Below are positions 18,246 through 28,091 of a stretch of 64,000 nucleotides of DNA, one piece after another. Each line of letters starts with the position of its first letter. The stretch's first letter is position 1. Below the pieces are notes generated by a model. That model ran no database searches and had not been told where the DNA came from. It saw nothing but the letters and a program-made list of their open reading frames with translations. Origin of the DNA: Paenibacillus catalpae. Lineage in GTDB: Bacteria > Bacillota > Bacilli > Paenibacillales > Paenibacillaceae. The position numbers and the translations under genes are program-made. Where the stretch lies: assembly GCF_900112695.1 (NCBI RefSeq), contig NZ_FOMT01000002.1, positions 378,479 through 442,478 of the forward strand, written 5' to 3'.

Positions 18246-19471
18246 GCCTGAGTACAAATAAGGAAGCAATAGCTGAGATGCTGGCGTATGCAGGCTCGCT
18301 GCATGAGGAGCTTGTCGCGATTCGCCGCGACCTGCACCGCCATCCGGAGCTGCTGTACGATACCGATCGTACAGCGGCATTGGTCGCACGGCTGCTGCAA
18401 GAATGGGGGATCGACGTCCAAACAGGCGTCGGCCCCCATTTTGGCAAAGGTGTAGTTGGGGTGCTTCGCGGCGGACTGGAGGGCGACCGGTCGATCCTGC
18501 TGCGGGCGGATATGGACGCTCTACCCATTACGGAATTAAATGATATTGATTATAAATCCGAGATCGATGGTGTCATGCATGCCTGCGGCCATGATGCCCA
18601 TACCGCTATGCTGCTTGGCGCTGCTAAGACGCTTTCGGCCTATCGGGACCACTTCGCCGGTGAAATCCGGTTTGTCTTCCAGCCTGCCGAGGAAGGGGCA
18701 ATGCGAAGTCCGCTTGACGGACGCCTGCTCTCCGGCGGGAGGGATATGATCGAGGCGGGAATACTTAATGGCGTTGACCGCTGTTATGCCCTGCATGTAT
18801 GGCCGGAGCTTGATGCGGGAACCATCGGCATCCATCCGCATTATGCGATGGCGGCCTCTTCCCATTTCCACGTGACGTTTCATGGGACAAACGGGCATCA
18901 CAGCTCGCCTCATCTTGCGGCGGATGCCATTCAGATGACGGCAGCCTATATTGCCGGAGTGAATGGCATGATGGCGAACGGTATTGATCCGCTGGAGCAG
19001 GCTGTACTAGCATTTGGAACCGTGCGTGCTGGCACGGTGATTAATGCAATTGCCGAACAGAGTGTCATTACCGGGACATTCCGTGCCTTCAGCAAGCAGA
19101 CGGTTGCTGCCATTACGGCAGGTCTGGAAAGACATGCACAAGCGGTGTCTCTTTCCTACGGCGGCTTCTACAATATTGCCCTTCGCGAGGGGATTGCCGT
19201 CGTGAATGACAGCGATGCGGTTGAAGAGGTTGTCCGCGCGGGTGCAGCCGTGTTAGGAGAAGAGAATGTGCTGAGGCAGCCTACGCCAAGCCTGGCTGGT
19301 GAGGATTTCGGCTGGTACTTGGACCAAGTGCCGGGAGCCTTTATTTTGCTCGGCTGTCGTAATGAATCGCGTGGATTTCAAGATGGACTGCATCGTCCCA
19401 AGTTCAATCTGGATGAAGCGATTCTGGTTCATGGAACCAGACTGCTTGTTCAGCTTGCTGCCGGATCATAG
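18242..19471 (+). CDS. M20 amidohydrolase, second copy
   Basis: A roughly 409-residue M20D metallo-amidohydrolase with [32 protein letters not shown] and [11 protein letters not shown] motifs supplying the binuclear metal site. The longest frame opens with TTG overlapping the previous stop by 4 bp; ATG 18278, 12 nt after an AAGGAA site, would remove 12 residues and is an equally good start. It should deacylate N-acyl amino acids, paired with the adjacent NtaA-type monooxygenase as the first M20 is with the LLM enzyme. Having two distinct deacylases suggests different S-substituents or acyl groups. Confidence 0.88.
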   Translation: MSLSTNKEAIAEMLAYAGSLHEELVAIRRDLHRHPELLYDTDRTAALVARLLQEWGIDVQTGVGPHFGKGVVGVLRGGLEGDRSILLRADMDALPITELNDIDYKSEIDGVMHACGHDAHTAMLLGAAKTLSAYRDHFAGEIRFVFQPAEEGAMRSPLDGRLLSGGRDMIEAGILNGVDRCYALHVWPELDAGTIGIHPHYAMAASSHFHVTFHGTNGHHSSPHLAADAIQMTAAYIAGVNGMMANGIDPLEQAVLAFGTVRAGTVINAIAEQSVITGTFRAFSKQTVAAITAGLERHAQAVSLSYGGFYNIALREGIAVVNDSDAVEEVVRAGAAVLGEENVLRQPTPSLAGEDFGWYLDQVPGAFILLGCRNESRGFQDGLHRPKFNLDEAILVHGTRLLVQLAAGS

Positions 19472-19479
19472 AGATGGGG

Positions 19480-19520
19480 AAACACCGATCGCCATTGGCT
19501 TTTGGTGTTTTATTGCTTTT
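19480..19520 (+). terminator. Terminator ending the first salvage transcription unit
   Basis: AAACACC / GGTGTTT arms enclose a second short dyad (GCCA / TGGC) and are followed by a T-rich stretch. The 213-bp gap behind it carries a second operator-like box. Confidence 0.55.
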
Positions 19521-19615
19521 ATAGCTTAACCCATAGATGATTACTAACTGTCGATAGAAGACATTTATATGATATTGTGCAGCCGGAAGCCGGGTGTTAG
19601 AGTATTGCCAAGATT

Positions 19616-19638
19616 AATCCCTATTAAACAAATGGGAT
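19616..19638 (+). promoter_or_regulatory. CymR-like box before the second salvage unit
   Basis: AATCCC-N12-GGGAT preceded by TT. Compared with 10331-10355 it shares TTAATCC, the TA-Y-TAA centre and the AT-R-GGA right arm, with identical 12-bp spacing. It lies 46 bp before the second NtaA-type gene, so both units are probably controlled by one regulator. Confidence 0.5.
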
Positions 19639-19684
19639 AAACGTAATTTTGAGACAAACAAATTTGGATAAGGGTGGAGTGTAT

Positions 19685-21028
19685 ATGTCGAAGAAAAGAG
19701 CGCTGAAATTGGGAGCTATTATTCATGGTGTTGGAGGAAGCAGCTCAGGCTGGAGACATCCCGATATTCCGGCGGATGCAAGCGTCAATATCGGCTTCTA
19801 TAAGCAGCAGGCTCTTAAGGCAGAAGAAGGCAAGTTCGATTTCCTCTTTATTGCAGACGGTCTGTACATTACGGAAAAATCCATCCCTCACTTCTTGAAC
19901 CGCTTCGAGCCTATTACGATTCTGTCGGCACTTGGCGCCGTTACATCCAACATAGGCCTTGTGGGAACCTTATCGACTTCGTATAGCGAGCCGTTTACGG
20001 TAGCACGTCAATTCTCGTCCATCGATCATATCAGCGGCGGCCGCGCAGGCTGGAATGTCGTTACTTCCCCGCTTGAAGGCAGTGCGCTTAATTTTGGAGG
20101 CAAACCGCATCCCGAGCATAGCGAGCGTTACCGGATTGCAGAGGAATATTTGGAGGTCGCGAAGGGCCTTTGGGATTCCTGGGAGGACGACGCTTTTGTC
20201 CGTGATAAAGAAAGCGGTGTGTTCTTCGATCCCGAGAAGCTGCACCGGCTGAATCACCAAGGCGAGTTCTTCTCCGTGCAAGGACCGCTCAATATCGCAA
20301 GATCGAAGCAGGGCCAGCCTGTTGTCTTCCAGGCAGGATCATCTGAAAGCGGACGTAATCTTGCCGCTAAGACAGCGGATGCCGTATTTACGGGCCCGGA
20401 ATCGATCGAGGATGCGAAAGAGTTCTACCGCGATGTGAAGCGGCGTATCGCAGACAATGGCCGGAATCCGGAGCATACGCTTATTTTCCCGGGCATCGGA
20501 CCTATTATCGGACGCACGCAGGAAGAGGCGGAAGAGAAGTACCGTCAGATTGCGGATCTGGTGACGATCGAAAAGGCGCTCGACCACCTGGGAAGATTTT
20601 TCGAGCATCATGACTTCTCGCAATATGAGCTGGATGCACCGTTCCCGGATCTTGGCGATTTCGGCTCCAACAGCTTCCGCAGCACAACCGACCGGATCAA
20701 GCGCCGCGCCAAGGAGCAAGGGCTTACGCTTCGCGAAGTCGCTCTGCAAGCGGCTACTCCGCGCAATGCTTTTATCGGAACGCCGGAATTTGTAGCCGAT
20801 AAGGTACAGGAGTGGTTTGAAGAGGAAGCGGCGGACGGGTTCATTATTGCATCGGCTACACCACGCGGGTTGGATGATTTTGTCGAGCTGGTTGTACCGA
20901 TTCTGCAGGAGCGCGGGTTGTACCGTACCGAGTATGAAGCAGATACGCTTCGCGGCAATCTTGGCATTCCGGTTCCGGAGAACCGTTATACAGCAGCTCG
21001 CAAACAAGCCGGCGTTACTGTTAACTAA
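19685..21028 (+). CDS. NtaA/SnaA/DszA-family flavin monooxygenase, copy 2
   Basis: A 447-residue paralogue of the enzyme at 16917, conserved from [20 protein letters not shown] to the C-terminal [16 protein letters not shown]. The same signatures are present: [34 protein letters not shown] and [20 protein letters not shown] 19685 is used because AAGGGTGGAG precedes it; the longer frame from 19649 begins with a non-homologous stretch. It has its own upstream regulatory box and is followed after 18 bp by an oligopeptide-type ABC importer. The substrate may therefore be imported as a larger conjugate than that of copy 1. Confidence 0.93.
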   Translation: MSKKRALKLGAIIHGVGGSSSGWRHPDIPADASVNIGFYKQQALKAEEGKFDFLFIADGLYITEKSIPHFLNRFEPITILSALGAVTSNIGLVGTLSTSYSEPFTVARQFSSIDHISGGRAGWNVVTSPLEGSALNFGGKPHPEHSERYRIAEEYLEVAKGLWDSWEDDAFVRDKESGVFFDPEKLHRLNHQGEFFSVQGPLNIARSKQGQPVVFQAGSSESGRNLAAKTADAVFTGPESIEDAKEFYRDVKRRIADNGRNPEHTLIFPGIGPIIGRTQEEAEEKYRQIADLVTIEKALDHLGRFFEHHDFSQYELDAPFPDLGDFGSNSFRSTTDRIKRRAKEQGLTLREVALQAATPRNAFIGTPEFVADKVQEWFEEEAADGFIIASATPRGLDDFVELVVPILQERGLYRTEYEADTLRGNLGIPVPENRYTAARKQAGVTVN

Positions 21029-21046
21029 CCCATTAGGAGAGATACC

Positions 21047-22717
21047 ATGAATAGAAGCAGATTCGTAAGAAGACCATTCCAAACTTCGACTGCCTTGCTG
21101 CTGGTACTAACACTGTTGCTGTCAGCATGCGCGTCGAATAAGGGAAGCAACAATAACAGTGGTCAGCCAGCAGCGCAGCAATCTGATGCGCCAGCTGCAA
21201 CGGAAATCAAGCAAGGGGGAGTGCTCACTTACGCGCTGGCCACTTCGCCGGATTCGCTTGATCCTCACCGCAGCGGGCTCGCTGTTGCCGTGCGCGTCAT
21301 TCGTACGATCTATGATTCGCTGGTTGTACAGCTGCCGGACAATTCCATCAAGCCTTGGCTTGCCACCTCATGGGCAATCTCGGATGACGGATTGAGCTAT
21401 ACCTTCAAGCTTCGTCAGGACGTGAAGTTCCAGGACGGTACCCCGTTTAATGCAGAAGCGGTCAAATATAACTTCGACCGTATTCTGGATCCGGCTACGA
21501 AAGCGGCCAATGCGGCTGCCTTGCTCGCACCGTACCAGTCGTCGGAAGTCATTGACGAGTACACGGTTAAGCTGAACCTGGCTACTCCGTCACGCGCTTT
21601 CCTTGGCAATCTGAGCCAGGCGCTGCTTGGTATCGTATCCCCGACGGCGGCGAAGAAGGACGGTGACCAGTTTGGTCTGAATCCGGTGGGTACGGGACCA
21701 TTCAAGTTTGTGAAATGGGAACAAAATGCGGAAATCCAGGTGGCGAAAAACGCTGACTATAACTGGGCGCCGGAGCTTGTAACGAATACCGGTGCGCCTT
21801 ATCTGGACGGTATTATCTTTAAGATTGTGCCGGAAGAAGCCACCAGGATCGGCAGCGTGCAAAGCGGCCAGGTATTGGCGGCAGAGACGGTTCCTCCGCA
21901 AAATATCGTTGCCTTAAAAGGCGATTCAAAAGTTCAGCTGCTTGAAGCCAATACGGTTGGTCTGCCTTATACGCTGTTCTTCAATCAGGAGCATGCGCCT
22001 TGGAACGATGTAAAAGCCAGACAGGCGGTACAGCTGGCCGTTGATGTCGACAGTATTGTGAAGACCTTGTATCTGGGTACATATGACCGTGCATGGTCGC
22101 CGCTTACACCGGGCACCTTCGGCTATGATCCAACGCTTGAGAATGGCGTGAAGCCTGATCTGGAGAAGGCGGGAGCGCTGCTTGACGAGATTGGCTGGGT
22201 AAAAGGGGCGGACGGCATCCGGGAGAAGGATGGCAAGAAGCTTACCTTGCATTACGTGGACGGAACGCCAAACCGCGAGAAGCGCAACGATATTGCGGTT
22301 ATTATCCAGCAGCAGCTGAAGGCGCTTGGCATTGCCGTTGAAGTGGAGATTACGAAGGATGTCCGGACGGTTGTCTACACAAACGGCGATTATGATCTTT
22401 ATGGCAACAGCCAGGTGAACTCCGATCCAAACGCGCTGTATCCGTTCTATCACACAACCGATCCGAAAGCCCAAAAGTCGCTCACTCGTTTATCCAATCC
22501 GGAGATCGACAAGCTGCTTGAGCAAGGACGCGTAGAGACGGATGATACCAAACGCGCGGACATTTATAAGCAAATTCAGCATTATATTATCGACCAGGCT
22601 GTCATTCTTCCGATTTACGTATTCCCGTATACGGTAGCAGCGGATAAATCCGTGCAAGGACTCGTGTTTGATTCGCTTGGGTACCCGTTGTTTAACGGAG
22701 TCTCGATTAGTTCTTAA
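21047..22717 (+). CDS. Oligopeptide/opine-type ABC substrate-binding lipoprotein
   Basis: A 556-residue family-5 solute-binding protein (SBP_bac_5). The signal peptide ends in the lipobox LSAC (C28), with an Asn/Gln/Ala-rich tether. The mature part starts GGVLTYALATSPDSLDPHR and contains LATSWAISDDGLSYTFKLR and the DVKFQDGTPFNAEAVKYNFDR segment split over the domain hinge, all diagnostic. AGGAGAG precedes the ATG. It feeds the following two permeases and fused ATPase. In this context the ligand is likely a sulfur-containing conjugate, glutathione-like peptide or related compound; this is inferred from neighbours only. Confidence 0.92.
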   Translation: MNRSRFVRRPFQTSTALLLVLTLLLSACASNKGSNNNSGQPAAQQSDAPAATEIKQGGVLTYALATSPDSLDPHRSGLAVAVRVIRTIYDSLVVQLPDNSIKPWLATSWAISDDGLSYTFKLRQDVKFQDGTPFNAEAVKYNFDRILDPATKAANAAALLAPYQSSEVIDEYTVKLNLATPSRAFLGNLSQALLGIVSPTAAKKDGDQFGLNPVGTGPFKFVKWEQNAEIQVAKNADYNWAPELVTNTGAPYLDGIIFKIVPEEATRIGSVQSGQVLAAETVPPQNIVALKGDSKVQLLEANTVGLPYTLFFNQEHAPWNDVKARQAVQLAVDVDSIVKTLYLGTYDRAWSPLTPGTFGYDPTLENGVKPDLEKAGALLDEIGWVKGADGIREKDGKKLTLHYVDGTPNREKRNDIAVIIQQQLKALGIAVEVEITKDVRTVVYTNGDYDLYGNSQVNSDPNALYPFYHTTDPKAQKSLTRLSNPEIDKLLEQGRVETDDTKRADIYKQIQHYIIDQAVILPIYVFPYTVAADKSVQGLVFDSLGYPLFNGVSISS

Positions 22718-22738
22718 ATCTAAGGGAGGCGGCTCGCC

Positions 22739-23659
22739 ATGTTTATAGTCGGACGTATTCTCTCCTCCTTGCTAGTCATTGCGGGCAGCTTGGTGCTAGT
22801 ATTCGCGATTCTGTATGTGCTCCCCGGCGACCCGACGGACAACATGATTGATCCGTCGGTTGCCACAGCCGAACAGATAGCAAATCTGAAGCAACAGCTT
22901 GGTGTTGATCAGCCCTTCTATATTCAGTTCACCCGGTATATAAGCGATATGGTGCGGGGAGATTTCGGGAACTCTCTACTGAATTCCGAGCCGGTATTGG
23001 ATAAAATACTGGAGCATTTCCCCGCAACCCTGGCGCTGACGGCGGCAAGCGCGCTGGTCTCGATTACGATCGGCCTTGTCCTCGGCGTTCTGTCCGCTAT
23101 TCACCGTAATGGCCCTATTGATTTTATTGCCCGCCTCGTCGGATTGTTCGGCATCTCGATGCCGACCTTCTGGTCGGGCATTCTGCTTATTGTGCTGTTC
23201 AGTCTGCAGCTCGGCTGGTTTCCTGCTATGGGCTCTGACGGATGGAAGACGATTGTGCTTCCGGCGCTCACGCTTGGCATAGTTGGGGCTGGCTTTATTG
23301 TAAGGATGGTGCGGAGCAGCATGCTGGACATTATCGATGAGCATTTTATGCTGACGCTGCGTTCCAAGGGATTATCCGAGCGGGCTGTTATGTATAAGCA
23401 TGCACTGCGCAACGCGCTGATCCCCGCGGTGACGATGATTGGCATGCTGATTGGAGAGATGCTGGCGGGCACGGTTGTTATCGAGACCGTATTCTCCCGC
23501 CAAGGTATTGGACGGATTATCGGAGATGCGTTAATGGCGAAGGATTTGCCGGTTGTGCAGGGCGTTATCTTTATCACCGCAGTGATCTATGTCCTGGTGA
23601 ACCTGCTGGTCGACTTGTCCTATTCGGTTATCGATCCGAGAGTAAGGCGCTCTGCGTGA
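22739..23659 (+). CDS. Oligopeptide-type ABC permease (DppB-like)
   Basis: A 306-residue permease. The first segment (about residues 7-30) is followed by LPGDPTDNMIDPS, the usual extracytoplasmic opening of DppB/OppB proteins. The binding-protein-dependent transport domain has the EAA-type loop LTLRSKGLSERAVMYKHALRNALIP (about residues 203-227, longer motif given here in part), and the C terminus reads LVDLSYSVIDPRVR, a family hallmark. GGGAGGCGG precedes the ATG. It pairs with the next permease. Confidence 0.93.
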   Translation: MFIVGRILSSLLVIAGSLVLVFAILYVLPGDPTDNMIDPSVATAEQIANLKQQLGVDQPFYIQFTRYISDMVRGDFGNSLLNSEPVLDKILEHFPATLALTAASALVSITIGLVLGVLSAIHRNGPIDFIARLVGLFGISMPTFWSGILLIVLFSLQLGWFPAMGSDGWKTIVLPALTLGIVGAGFIVRMVRSSMLDIIDEHFMLTLRSKGLSERAVMYKHALRNALIPAVTMIGMLIGEMLAGTVVIETVFSRQGIGRIIGDALMAKDLPVVQGVIFITAVIYVLVNLLVDLSYSVIDPRVRRSA

Positions 23660-23688
23660 AGAGAAAAGGAGAAAGGAGCTGAGAACCT

Positions 23689-24576
23689 ATGCGTGAAGCG
23701 GCTACGGCAAGTACGATCTGGTACAAACGAAACCGCGCTGCGGCAATCCGTTTCAAAAGACTGTCGGCGAACAATCTGTTTCTGATCGCAGCGGCTGCAG
23801 TTATCTTGTTTATCGCTGCCTGCGCGGTTGTACCGTCCTTCATCGCACCCTATTCCCCTACCGAGATGTTAACGGACAGCATTATGCAGCCGCCTAGTGC
23901 TGCGCATGTGTTCGGGACGGACTATTTTGGCCGGGATATATTCAGCGTTGTTGTATATGGCAGCAGAGATTCCCTGTTTATCGGTTTCGCTTCCGTTCTT
24001 GTCGGTGGGCTGGCAGGCGGAGCTATTGGCGCTTTGTCCGGTTATGCGGGAGGCTGGATTGACGCGGTGCTGATGCGCTTCAACGACATTCTGATGACAA
24101 TCCCGGGCATTCTGCTTGCGCTGGCTATCGCGGGCGCGCTTGGCAAAAGTCTGTTTAACATTGTGCTGGCCGTGGCCGTAGCCTCGATACCGGGTTATGC
24201 GCGTATTATGCGTTCCCAGATTATGAGTATAAAAGGGCGGACGTTTATTCTGGCCTCACAGGCGGCCGGCGCTTCACCGCTCCATATTTTCTGGAAGCAT
24301 GTACTGCCAAACTCCCTTTCACCGCTTCTTGTTATGGCGACTATCGGCATAGGGACGTCGATTCTTACCGGTTCGGGTCTTAGCTTCCTTGGTCTTGGCG
24401 TTCTGAAGGAAGTGCCGGATTGGGGAACCTTGCTGTCTCAGGGACGCGGTTATTTGACGGTTGCCTGGTGGATCTGTACCTTTCCGGGTCTTGCTATCAC
24501 GATGTTTGTACTGGCTGTTAATATGATCGGCGACAGGCTGAGAGATCGTCTTGATCCGAAGAGAAGCGCGAGATAG
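23689..24576 (+). CDS. Oligopeptide-type ABC permease (DppC-like)
   Basis: A 295-residue permease with the N-terminal OppC_N segment (one membrane helix near residues 35-55) and the HVFGTDYFGRDIFSVVVYGS signature around residues 75-94. GLSFLGLGVLKEVPDWGTLL near residue 230 and the C-terminal GDRLRDRLDPK are typical of DppC proteins. AAAGGAG precedes the ATG. It completes the channel with the DppB-like subunit. Confidence 0.93.
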   Translation: MREAATASTIWYKRNRAAAIRFKRLSANNLFLIAAAAVILFIAACAVVPSFIAPYSPTEMLTDSIMQPPSAAHVFGTDYFGRDIFSVVVYGSRDSLFIGFASVLVGGLAGGAIGALSGYAGGWIDAVLMRFNDILMTIPGILLALAIAGALGKSLFNIVLAVAVASIPGYARIMRSQIMSIKGRTFILASQAAGASPLHIFWKHVLPNSLSPLLVMATIGIGTSILTGSGLSFLGLGVLKEVPDWGTLLSQGRGYLTVAWWICTFPGLAITMFVLAVNMIGDRLRDRLDPKRSAR

Positions 24577-24591
24577 GAAGGGGGAACCGTA

Positions 24592-26628
24592 TTGGAAGCT
24601 TTGTTAGATATCCAGGAGCTGTCTGTTGGTTTCCGGACGAAAAACGGCCTGCTGGAGGCCATTACGAATATATCCTTCTCGATACAGCCTGGTGAAACGG
24701 TATGTCTCGTTGGCGAGTCCGGCAGCGGCAAGACGGTTACTTCCAAGGCTATTATGCGGCTGATCGATTACGAGAACGGCTCGATCACCCGCGGAAGCAT
24801 AGTCCTGCGGGGACGGGATATTGCAACGCTGCCTGAAGCAGAGCTGCGGCAATTACGCGGGAAACGGGTGGCCATGGTCTTCCAGGAACCAATGGCTGCG
24901 TTTGACCCCGTCTTCACGATCGGGCAGCAAATTGTCGAGACGATTATGCAGCATGAGCGAGTCAGCCGGCGTGAAGCATGGGACCGGGGGATAGAGCTGC
25001 TCAGCCGCGTTGGGATACCGGAGCCTGCGATCCGCATGAAGCAATATCCCGGCGAGCTGTCCGGCGGCATGCTTCAGCGGGCCATGATTGCGATGGCGCT
25101 CTCCTGCAGTCCGGAACTGCTCATCGCCGATGAGCCAACAACGGCCCTGGATGTGACCATTCAGGCTCAAATCCTGAAGCTGCTCCAGGAATTACAGCAG
25201 GAGCTTGGGATGTCTATTCTCCTTATTACTCATGATCTTGGCATAGCCGCCGAGATGGCGGATCGTATTGTCGTTATGTATGCCGGCCGGATCGTCGAGC
25301 AGGGTACAGCGGCAGAGCTGTTTGCGAGGCCGCGTCATCCGTATACGAGAGGACTGCTGCAATCAATTCCGCCACTGGACAGTGTAAGGGGAGAACGGTT
25401 GTATGCGATTCAGGGGTCTATTCCCTCATTAGCAGCGCTGCCGGTCGGCTGTTTGTTTCATCCCCGCTGCGAGTATGCGACGGAGCGCTGCAAGGAGGAA
25501 GCACCTCCGCTCGTTGAAAGCAGCGGCAGCGGCGTGGCCTGTTGGCATGAGGAGCGGGTTGCCGCTGCAGTTGTTAAGGCAAGTCATTCTAACTCTATTC
25601 GAGTTCGAGTGGAGGAGCTGCTTGAAGGGAATTCAGTCGATGCTGCCTCCCGCAAGGACAGCGAGATTCTATTTGAAGCAGAGCATCTGCATAAATATTA
25701 TCCGGTGAAGCGTAAAAGCTTTACCGCTCCACGTACGTTCATCCGGGCGGTAGACGATGTTTCGTTCTCCATTCGGAGAAACGAAACGTTTGGTCTCGTA
25801 GGCGAATCGGGCAGCGGCAAATCTACGCTTGGCAGGATTCTTTTACAGATGGAGCAGGCTACTTCGGGGAAGGTGCTGTTTCAGGGCAAGGATTTGACCG
25901 GACTTAACGGCCCGCAGCTTCGTCCGTTAAGGAGGGATATGCAGGTCATCTTCCAGGATCCGTACGGCTCCTTGAACCCGAGATGGACGATTGGCGACAG
26001 CATTGCAGAGCCGCTTAAGGTGCATGGCGAATGGTCCGCCAATGAGCGCCGGACACGCGTAGAGGAGCTGCTGCAGCTGGTTGGCCTGGATCCGTCGAGC
26101 TCCGGCAAATACCCGCATGAGTTCTCCGGCGGCCAGCGGCAGCGCATCGGCATTGCCCGGGCAATTGCGCTGAGCCCAAGCTTTATTCTTGCCGATGAGG
26201 CGGTATCCGCCCTTGATGTGTCGGTTCAGGCGCAAATCGTAAATTTGCTTCAGGAGCTCCAGCAGAAGCTTGGGCTGACTTATTTGTTCATCGCGCATGG
26301 CTTACAGATTGTAAGACATATTTCGGACCGGATCGGCGTTATGTATCTAGGCAAGCTTGTTGAAATTGCACCTAGTGATGAATTGTTCCGCCAGCCTGCT
26401 CACCCTTACACGAAGCTGCTAATTGAATCCATTCCGCAGCCCGTTCCGGGTCAGCATAGCAGCTCTGCCTTTATCCAAGGCGAAATACCGTCGCCGGCCA
26501 ATCCGCCAAGCGGCTGCCGGTTCCACCCCCGTTGCCCGTTCGCAACGGAAAGATGCAGGAAGGAGCAGCCGGAGCTTCGCCCATTGGGCGAGGATCGTTT
26601 TGCGGCTTGCCACTATACTCTTATATGA
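24592..26628 (+). CDS. Fused dual-domain oligopeptide-type ABC ATPase (DppD-DppF fusion)
   Basis: A 678-residue protein carrying two complete ABC ATPase units, usually encoded separately. Unit 1 (about residues 5-320) has Walker A GESGSGKT, signature [15 protein letters not shown] and Walker [13 protein letters not shown]. Unit 2 (about 360-678) has [23 protein letters not shown] and [12 protein letters not shown]. In unit 2 the usual DEP reads DEA, a variant also seen in family members. Each unit ends with an oligopeptide-transporter C-terminal Cys motif (FHPRC). The start is TTG 24592, supported by GGAAGGGGG upstream. It energises the preceding two permeases; an MFS gene overlaps its stop. 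Confidence 0.94.
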   Translation: MEALLDIQELSVGFRTKNGLLEAITNISFSIQPGETVCLVGESGSGKTVTSKAIMRLIDYENGSITRGSIVLRGRDIATLPEAELRQLRGKRVAMVFQEPMAAFDPVFTIGQQIVETIMQHERVSRREAWDRGIELLSRVGIPEPAIRMKQYPGELSGGMLQRAMIAMALSCSPELLIADEPTTALDVTIQAQILKLLQELQQELGMSILLITHDLGIAAEMADRIVVMYAGRIVEQGTAAELFARPRHPYTRGLLQSIPPLDSVRGERLYAIQGSIPSLAALPVGCLFHPRCEYATERCKEEAPPLVESSGSGVACWHEERVAAAVVKASHSNSIRVRVEELLEGNSVDAASRKDSEILFEAEHLHKYYPVKRKSFTAPRTFIRAVDDVSFSIRRNETFGLVGESGSGKSTLGRILLQMEQATSGKVLFQGKDLTGLNGPQLRPLRRDMQVIFQDPYGSLNPRWTIGDSIAEPLKVHGEWSANERRTRVEELLQLVGLDPSSSGKYPHEFSGGQRQRIGIARAIALSPSFILADEAVSALDVSVQAQIVNLLQELQQKLGLTYLFIAHGLQIVRHISDRIGVMYLGKLVEIAPSDELFRQPAHPYTKLLIESIPQPVPGQHSSSAFIQGEIPSPANPPSGCRFHPRCPFATERCRKEQPELRPLGEDRFAACHYTLI

Positions 26629-28091
26629 AGCAAATGGAGCAGCAGGAGCCGGCGGCTTCCTATCCGGCGTTCTGGCCGGTGCTGGCAGCTATATTTATAG
26701 GTTCCTTTGTCGGGATGTATCATGTTGTTTCCCTTAACGTATCACTCCCCGGATTTATCCGGATATTTGACACAGAGCTGCAGACAGTCCAGTGGATGAT
26801 GACGGGTTTTACCCTGGCCAGCGGCATTGTAATTCCAATAAGCGGTTATGCCATGGAAAGGTTCGGCTGCAAGCGGGTGTTTCTATTCGCAATCGGCGGA
26901 ATTACAATCAGCTCGTTTCTATGTGCTCAGTCTTGGAATATTGAGGCACTAATTGCCTTTCGTATTATACAGGGATTATTCTGCGGGCTTATCCAGCCGG
27001 TGTCGCTCGCTTTAATTTACCGGTCGATCCGGGTGGAGAAGCAATCCTTTGCCCTTAGCGTATGGTCATTCTCCACGGTGCTGGGGACGGCCATCGGCCC
27101 GTCGCTCAGCGGCTGGCTGCAAAGCTTTGACTGGCATCTTATTTTCCTGATTACCGTACCGGTTGGAATCGTAGCGTGGATTGTAGGTACGGTTGTGCTT
27201 CCAAAGGATTTGGCCAACGTTTCCGCGAGATTGGATTGGCCCGGATTGCTGCTCGCAACGGCGGGAAGCCTTGCGCTTCTTCTGCTGTTCGGTAATATGA
27301 ACGTTTGGGGCTGGGACAGCTTGCTGACCTGGACCATGCTGGTAGCCGGAGTTGGCTGCTTTGTTCTCTTTGTTTGGCAGGAGCGCCGCAGCGATCATCC
27401 TCTATTGCAGCTTCGGCTGCTGCTTAACCCGAGGTTCGCATTAAGTCTTATGGCATCGCTTATCTTATCGTTTGGCCTCTATTCGGTGGTTTATTTCATG
27501 CCTTTGTTATTAGTCGAGATGAAAGGCTTATCTCCGTTCCGGGTTGGTCTTTTGTTCCTTCCCGCAGCGGGATGCTTAACGGTCGCCACGTTTGCCGCGG
27601 GCAGGTGGTATAACAGAGTCGGACCGGCAAAGCTCATTATGATCGGCTGTTCGATCTTGGTCGTAAGCACCTATTATTTCAGCCGGATGCCGCCGGAGAC
27701 CAGTCTGGTTGCCATTATGATCTGGCTTGCCGTCCGCAATACCGGCACGGGTCTTGCCTCAACGCCTGCAACTAATGCGAGCATGTCGTCTGTTCCGCAG
27801 GAGTGGATCGGACATGCGTCGGCTTTGCTGAATTGGTTAAGACAGGTGTTCAGTGCAATGGCGCTAGGGGTATGTACCTCGATGTTTTACTGGCGGATGG
27901 GGATACATCAGGCGGAAGCAGGCGGCGTAGGAGAGGGAACTAGCCAATACCGCCTTGCTTACATGCATAGCATTCATGATGTTTTTCTCGTATCAAGCAT
28001 CATAGTGGCCTGTGCAATTCCAATTGCGCTGCTGCTTGGCAGACGAATGACGGCGTCGCTAACGACACCGAAGGAGAGTGAAAGCTTATGA
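26625..28091 (+). CDS. MFS transporter, DHA2 type
   Basis: A 488-residue major-facilitator protein with about fourteen membrane segments, as in the DHA2 drug:proton antiporter group. [23 protein letters not shown] (a 23-residue stretch near residue 55, motif A region) and the [17 protein letters not shown] motif-C region identify it. ATG 26625 overlaps the ATPase stop (ATGA); the long upstream frame lies inside that gene and is not used. No strong ribosome site is visible, consistent with coupled translation. In the island it may export an oxidised side-chain product (aldehyde, acid or sulfinate) or an excess thiol; the function is not determined by sequence. Confidence 0.85.
   Translation: MKQMEQQEPAASYPAFWPVLAAIFIGSFVGMYHVVSLNVSLPGFIRIFDTELQTVQWMMTGFTLASGIVIPISGYAMERFGCKRVFLFAIGGITISSFLCAQSWNIEALIAFRIIQGLFCGLIQPVSLALIYRSIRVEKQSFALSVWSFSTVLGTAIGPSLSGWLQSFDWHLIFLITVPVGIVAWIVGTVVLPKDLANVSARLDWPGLLLATAGSLALLLLFGNMNVWGWDSLLTWTMLVAGVGCFVLFVWQERRSDHPLLQLRLLLNPRFALSLMASLILSFGLYSVVYFMPLLLVEMKGLSPFRVGLLFLPAAGCLTVATFAAGRWYNRVGPAKLIMIGCSILVVSTYYFSRMPPETSLVAIMIWLAVRNTGTGLASTPATNASMSSVPQEWIGHASALLNWLRQVFSAMALGVCTSMFYWRMGIHQAEAGGVGEGTSQYRLAYMHSIHDVFLVSSIIVACAIPIALLLGRRMTASLTTPKESESL

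Noticed and set aside
17154..18389. Long minus-strand open frame (411 residues) opposite the NtaA-type gene
   Set aside because: It lies wholly opposite well-supported coding sequence and spans two real genes; no domain or ribosome site supports it.
26532..26624. N-terminal extension of the MFS gene
   Set aside because: The extension lies in the fused ATPase coding region in another frame and does not look like a transporter N terminus.
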